Below, piece by piece: positions 5,951 to 7,319 of a stretch of DNA of 7,319 nucleotides (the stretch's first letter is position 1; every line of letters starts with the position of its first letter). Origin of the DNA: Methanobacteriota archaeon (GTDB taxonomy: Archaea > Hydrothermarchaeota > Hydrothermarchaeia > Hydrothermarchaeales > SZUA-236); contig RFHW01000160.1 of assembly GCA_003695745.1 (NCBI GenBank), forward strand, positions 1 to 7,319. Direction: 5' to 3'. The position numbers were made by a program, and so were the translations under genes. A model generated the notes under the pieces. That model worked only from the letters and a program-made list of their open reading frames with translations. It was not told the origin of the DNA and did no database searches.

Positions 5951-7319
5951 CTAATACTCCATGTCTCCGCCCATACCGCCTTCGCCGCCAGGACCGCCGG
6001 CGCCGCCTTTGTCAAGCTTCGAGGCCGCGATGACATCGTCTATGCGAAGGATCATCACAGCGATCTCGCTTGACGAGTCAATGGCCTGCGTCTTCACACG
6101 CAGCGGCTCCACGATACCGGCCTTTGCCATGTCCTTTGTCTTACCGTCAAAGACATCGATGCCGGTGCTGGGTCCTTTCTTCTGGTTCTCAGCCCTCAGC
6201 TCCACGATCACATCGATGGGATCGAGCCCCGCGTTCTCAGCCAGCGCGCGGGGTATCACCTCTATGGCATCGGCATAGGCCTCTATGGCAAGCTGCTCCC
6301 TGCCTCCAACGCTCTTGGCATATTCCCTGAGGCCCTTTGCAATCTCTATCTCTGCAGAGCCGCCGCCGGCAACGACCTTCCTGTCCTCAATGGCGGCCGA
6401 TACAACGCCAATGGCATCTTCAAGGGCCCGCTCAACCTCATCGACGATGTGCTCTGTTCCGCCCCTGACAAGTATGCTCACGGACTTGGGGTTCTTGCAG
6501 TCACGGACAAAGGTCATCTCATCGTCGCCGATCTTCACCTCCTCAACAAGGCCGGCAACACCGAGGCTGTCCTTTGAGAGATCATCCAAGGTGGAGAGGA
6601 TCTTCGCCCCTGTTGCCTTGGCAAGCTTCTTCATATCAGACTCCTTCACCCGGCGCACGGCAAAGATGCCGGCTTTCGCCAGATAGTGCTGGGCGAGATC
6701 ATCGATCCCCTTCTGCACGAAGAGGACATTCGCGCCTGAGGACTTGACCTTCTCCACCATGTCCCTGAGCATGCTCTCCTCTTCCTCGATAAAGGCCTGC
6801 AGCTGGTTTGGATCTGTGATGTTTATCTTGGCATCTATCTCTGTCTTCTTCACCTCAAGGGCGGAGTCCACAAGGGCGATCCTGGCGTTCTTCACACGCC
6901 TGGGCATGCCTGAGTGAACCCTCTCCTTGTCAATGACCACGCCCTTGATGAGCTCTGTGTTCTCGATCCCCTCGCCCTCCTTTTTCTCAAGCTTAATCTG
7001 GTCTTTATCCACCAGGACCTTCGAGCCCTCCTTCTCAGAGACAGCTCTCACAGCCTCCACAACGATGTCAGCAAGATGCTCCTTGGCCTTCTCAGCGCCT
7101 TTACCAGTCATGGCCGTCATGGCCACCTTCCTCAGCATCTCAGTGTCATCTACAGAGATGTCCGCAGCAATCTTATCTGCAATCTCCTTCGCCTTTGCCG
7201 CCGCAAGCCGATAGCCGCGGGCCACCACCGTGGGATGTATCTCCTGCTCGATAAGCTCCTCGGCCCGCTTCAAGAGCTCGCCTGCGATGACAACGGCTGT
7301 GGTGGTCCCGTCGCCAACC
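5951..7319 (-). CDS. Thermosome (group II chaperonin) subunit, 5' end cut by window edge
   Basis: Subunit of the double-ring, built-in-lid chaperonin that encloses and folds proteins in the cytosol with ATP. 455 residues are visible of a usual 540-550, and the N-terminal 90 or so lie beyond the right edge. The reading frame continues upstream of TTG 7273, so that codon is not the start. Seen in visible numbering: nucleotide-binding GDGTTT (2-7); [18 protein letters not shown] in the lower domain; apical domain with the helical-protrusion region [20 protein letters not shown] (167-186); ERALEDA with the catalytic Asp at 301 (codon 6418-6416); [20 protein letters not shown] (315-334); and [14 protein letters not shown] near the end. 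The tail is glycine-rich and ends GGMGGDMEY, typical of the disordered tails that line the chamber. Alpha and beta subunits cannot be told apart here. Next gene downstream is the glycosyltransferase. Confidence 0.98.
   Translation of the reverse strand, partial: VGDGTTTAVVIAGELLKRAEELIEQEIHPTVVARGYRLAAAKAKEIADKIAADISVDDTEMLRKVAMTAMTGKGAEKAKEHLADIVVEAVRAVSEKEGSKVLVDKDQIKLEKKEGEGIENTELIKGVVIDKERVHSGMPRRVKNARIALVDSALEVKKTEIDAKINITDPNQLQAFIEEEESMLRDMVEKVKSSGANVLFVQKGIDDLAQHYLAKAGIFAVRRVKESDMKKLAKATGAKILSTLDDLSKDSLGVAGLVEEVKIGDDEMTFVRDCKNPKSVSILVRGGTEHIVDEVERALEDAIGVVSAAIEDRKVVAGGGSAEIEIAKGLREYAKSVGGREQLAIEAYADAIEVIPRALAENAGLDPIDVIVELRAENQKKGPSTGIDVFDGKTKDMAKAGIVEPLRVKTQAIDSSSEIAVMILRIDDVIAASKLDKGGAGGPGGEGGMGGDMEY

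Noticed and set aside
5172..5954. Open frame of 260 codons on the plus strand, reaching past the glycosyltransferase start
   Set aside because: Antisense to the glycosyltransferase; low-complexity Pro/His/Lys-rich translation, no ribosome binding site of note, no family resemblance.
5951..7273. Thermosome start at codon 7273
   Set aside because: The codon is an internal TTG (Leu). The frame runs on to the window edge through the conserved GDGTTT motif.
1..7319. CRISPR array, tRNA or rRNA gene, insertion sequence
   Set aside because: No regularly spaced long repeats, no cloverleaf-like or rRNA-like segment, and no transposase or terminal repeats were seen; almost all of the window is coding.

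Overview
The window reads as part of an archaeal genome. A group II chaperonin (thermosome) subunit, two VAT/CDC48-type double AAA+ ATPases and an archaeal-type Hsp20 lie close together. The leaders carry TATA-like boxes, and one ribosome binding site (GGAGGTGA) is a full match to the archaeal 16S rRNA tail. GC content is moderately high. Family content and the possible HSR1-like operator point to a euryarchaeal, perhaps Archaeoglobus- or methanogen-related lineage, but the sequence alone does not settle the taxon. All five genes are on the minus strand, so transcription runs from high to low coordinates. No stretch over 300 bases lacks a gene.

Layout in transcription order: (1) the thermosome subunit (7319-5951), cut at its 5' end by the window edge, missing about 90 N-terminal residues. 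(2) A 70-80 base T-rich gap with a possible terminator and TATA box, then a GT-B family 4 glycosyltransferase (5876-4842) with a more T-ending codon choice than its neighbours. (3) A roughly 96-base promoter region (4841-4746) with a TATA-like box and a cluster of GTTA/TAAC half-sites, including three GTTAT copies spaced exactly 16 bases apart. (4) hsp20 (4745-4242). (5) After 9 bases, a 715-residue CDC48 ATPase (4232-2085). (6) After 35 bases, a second CDC48 paralogue (2049 to the left edge), cut off just after the D2 Walker B motif.

hsp20-cdc48-cdc48 looks like one heat-shock operon: a holdase small Hsp followed by two unfoldases, with the folding chamber encoded just upstream. The same pairing of hsp20 and cdc48 under a heat-shock regulator is known in Archaeoglobus fulgidus.

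Three things deserve a second look. The distal CDC48 has a charged, helical insert of about 132 residues at the start of the D1 small domain, a position broadly analogous to the ClpB/Hsp104 middle domain. The hsp20 leader has an HSR1-like operator. A perfect 9-bp inverted repeat pairs the stop-codon region of the first cdc48 with the start codon of the second.
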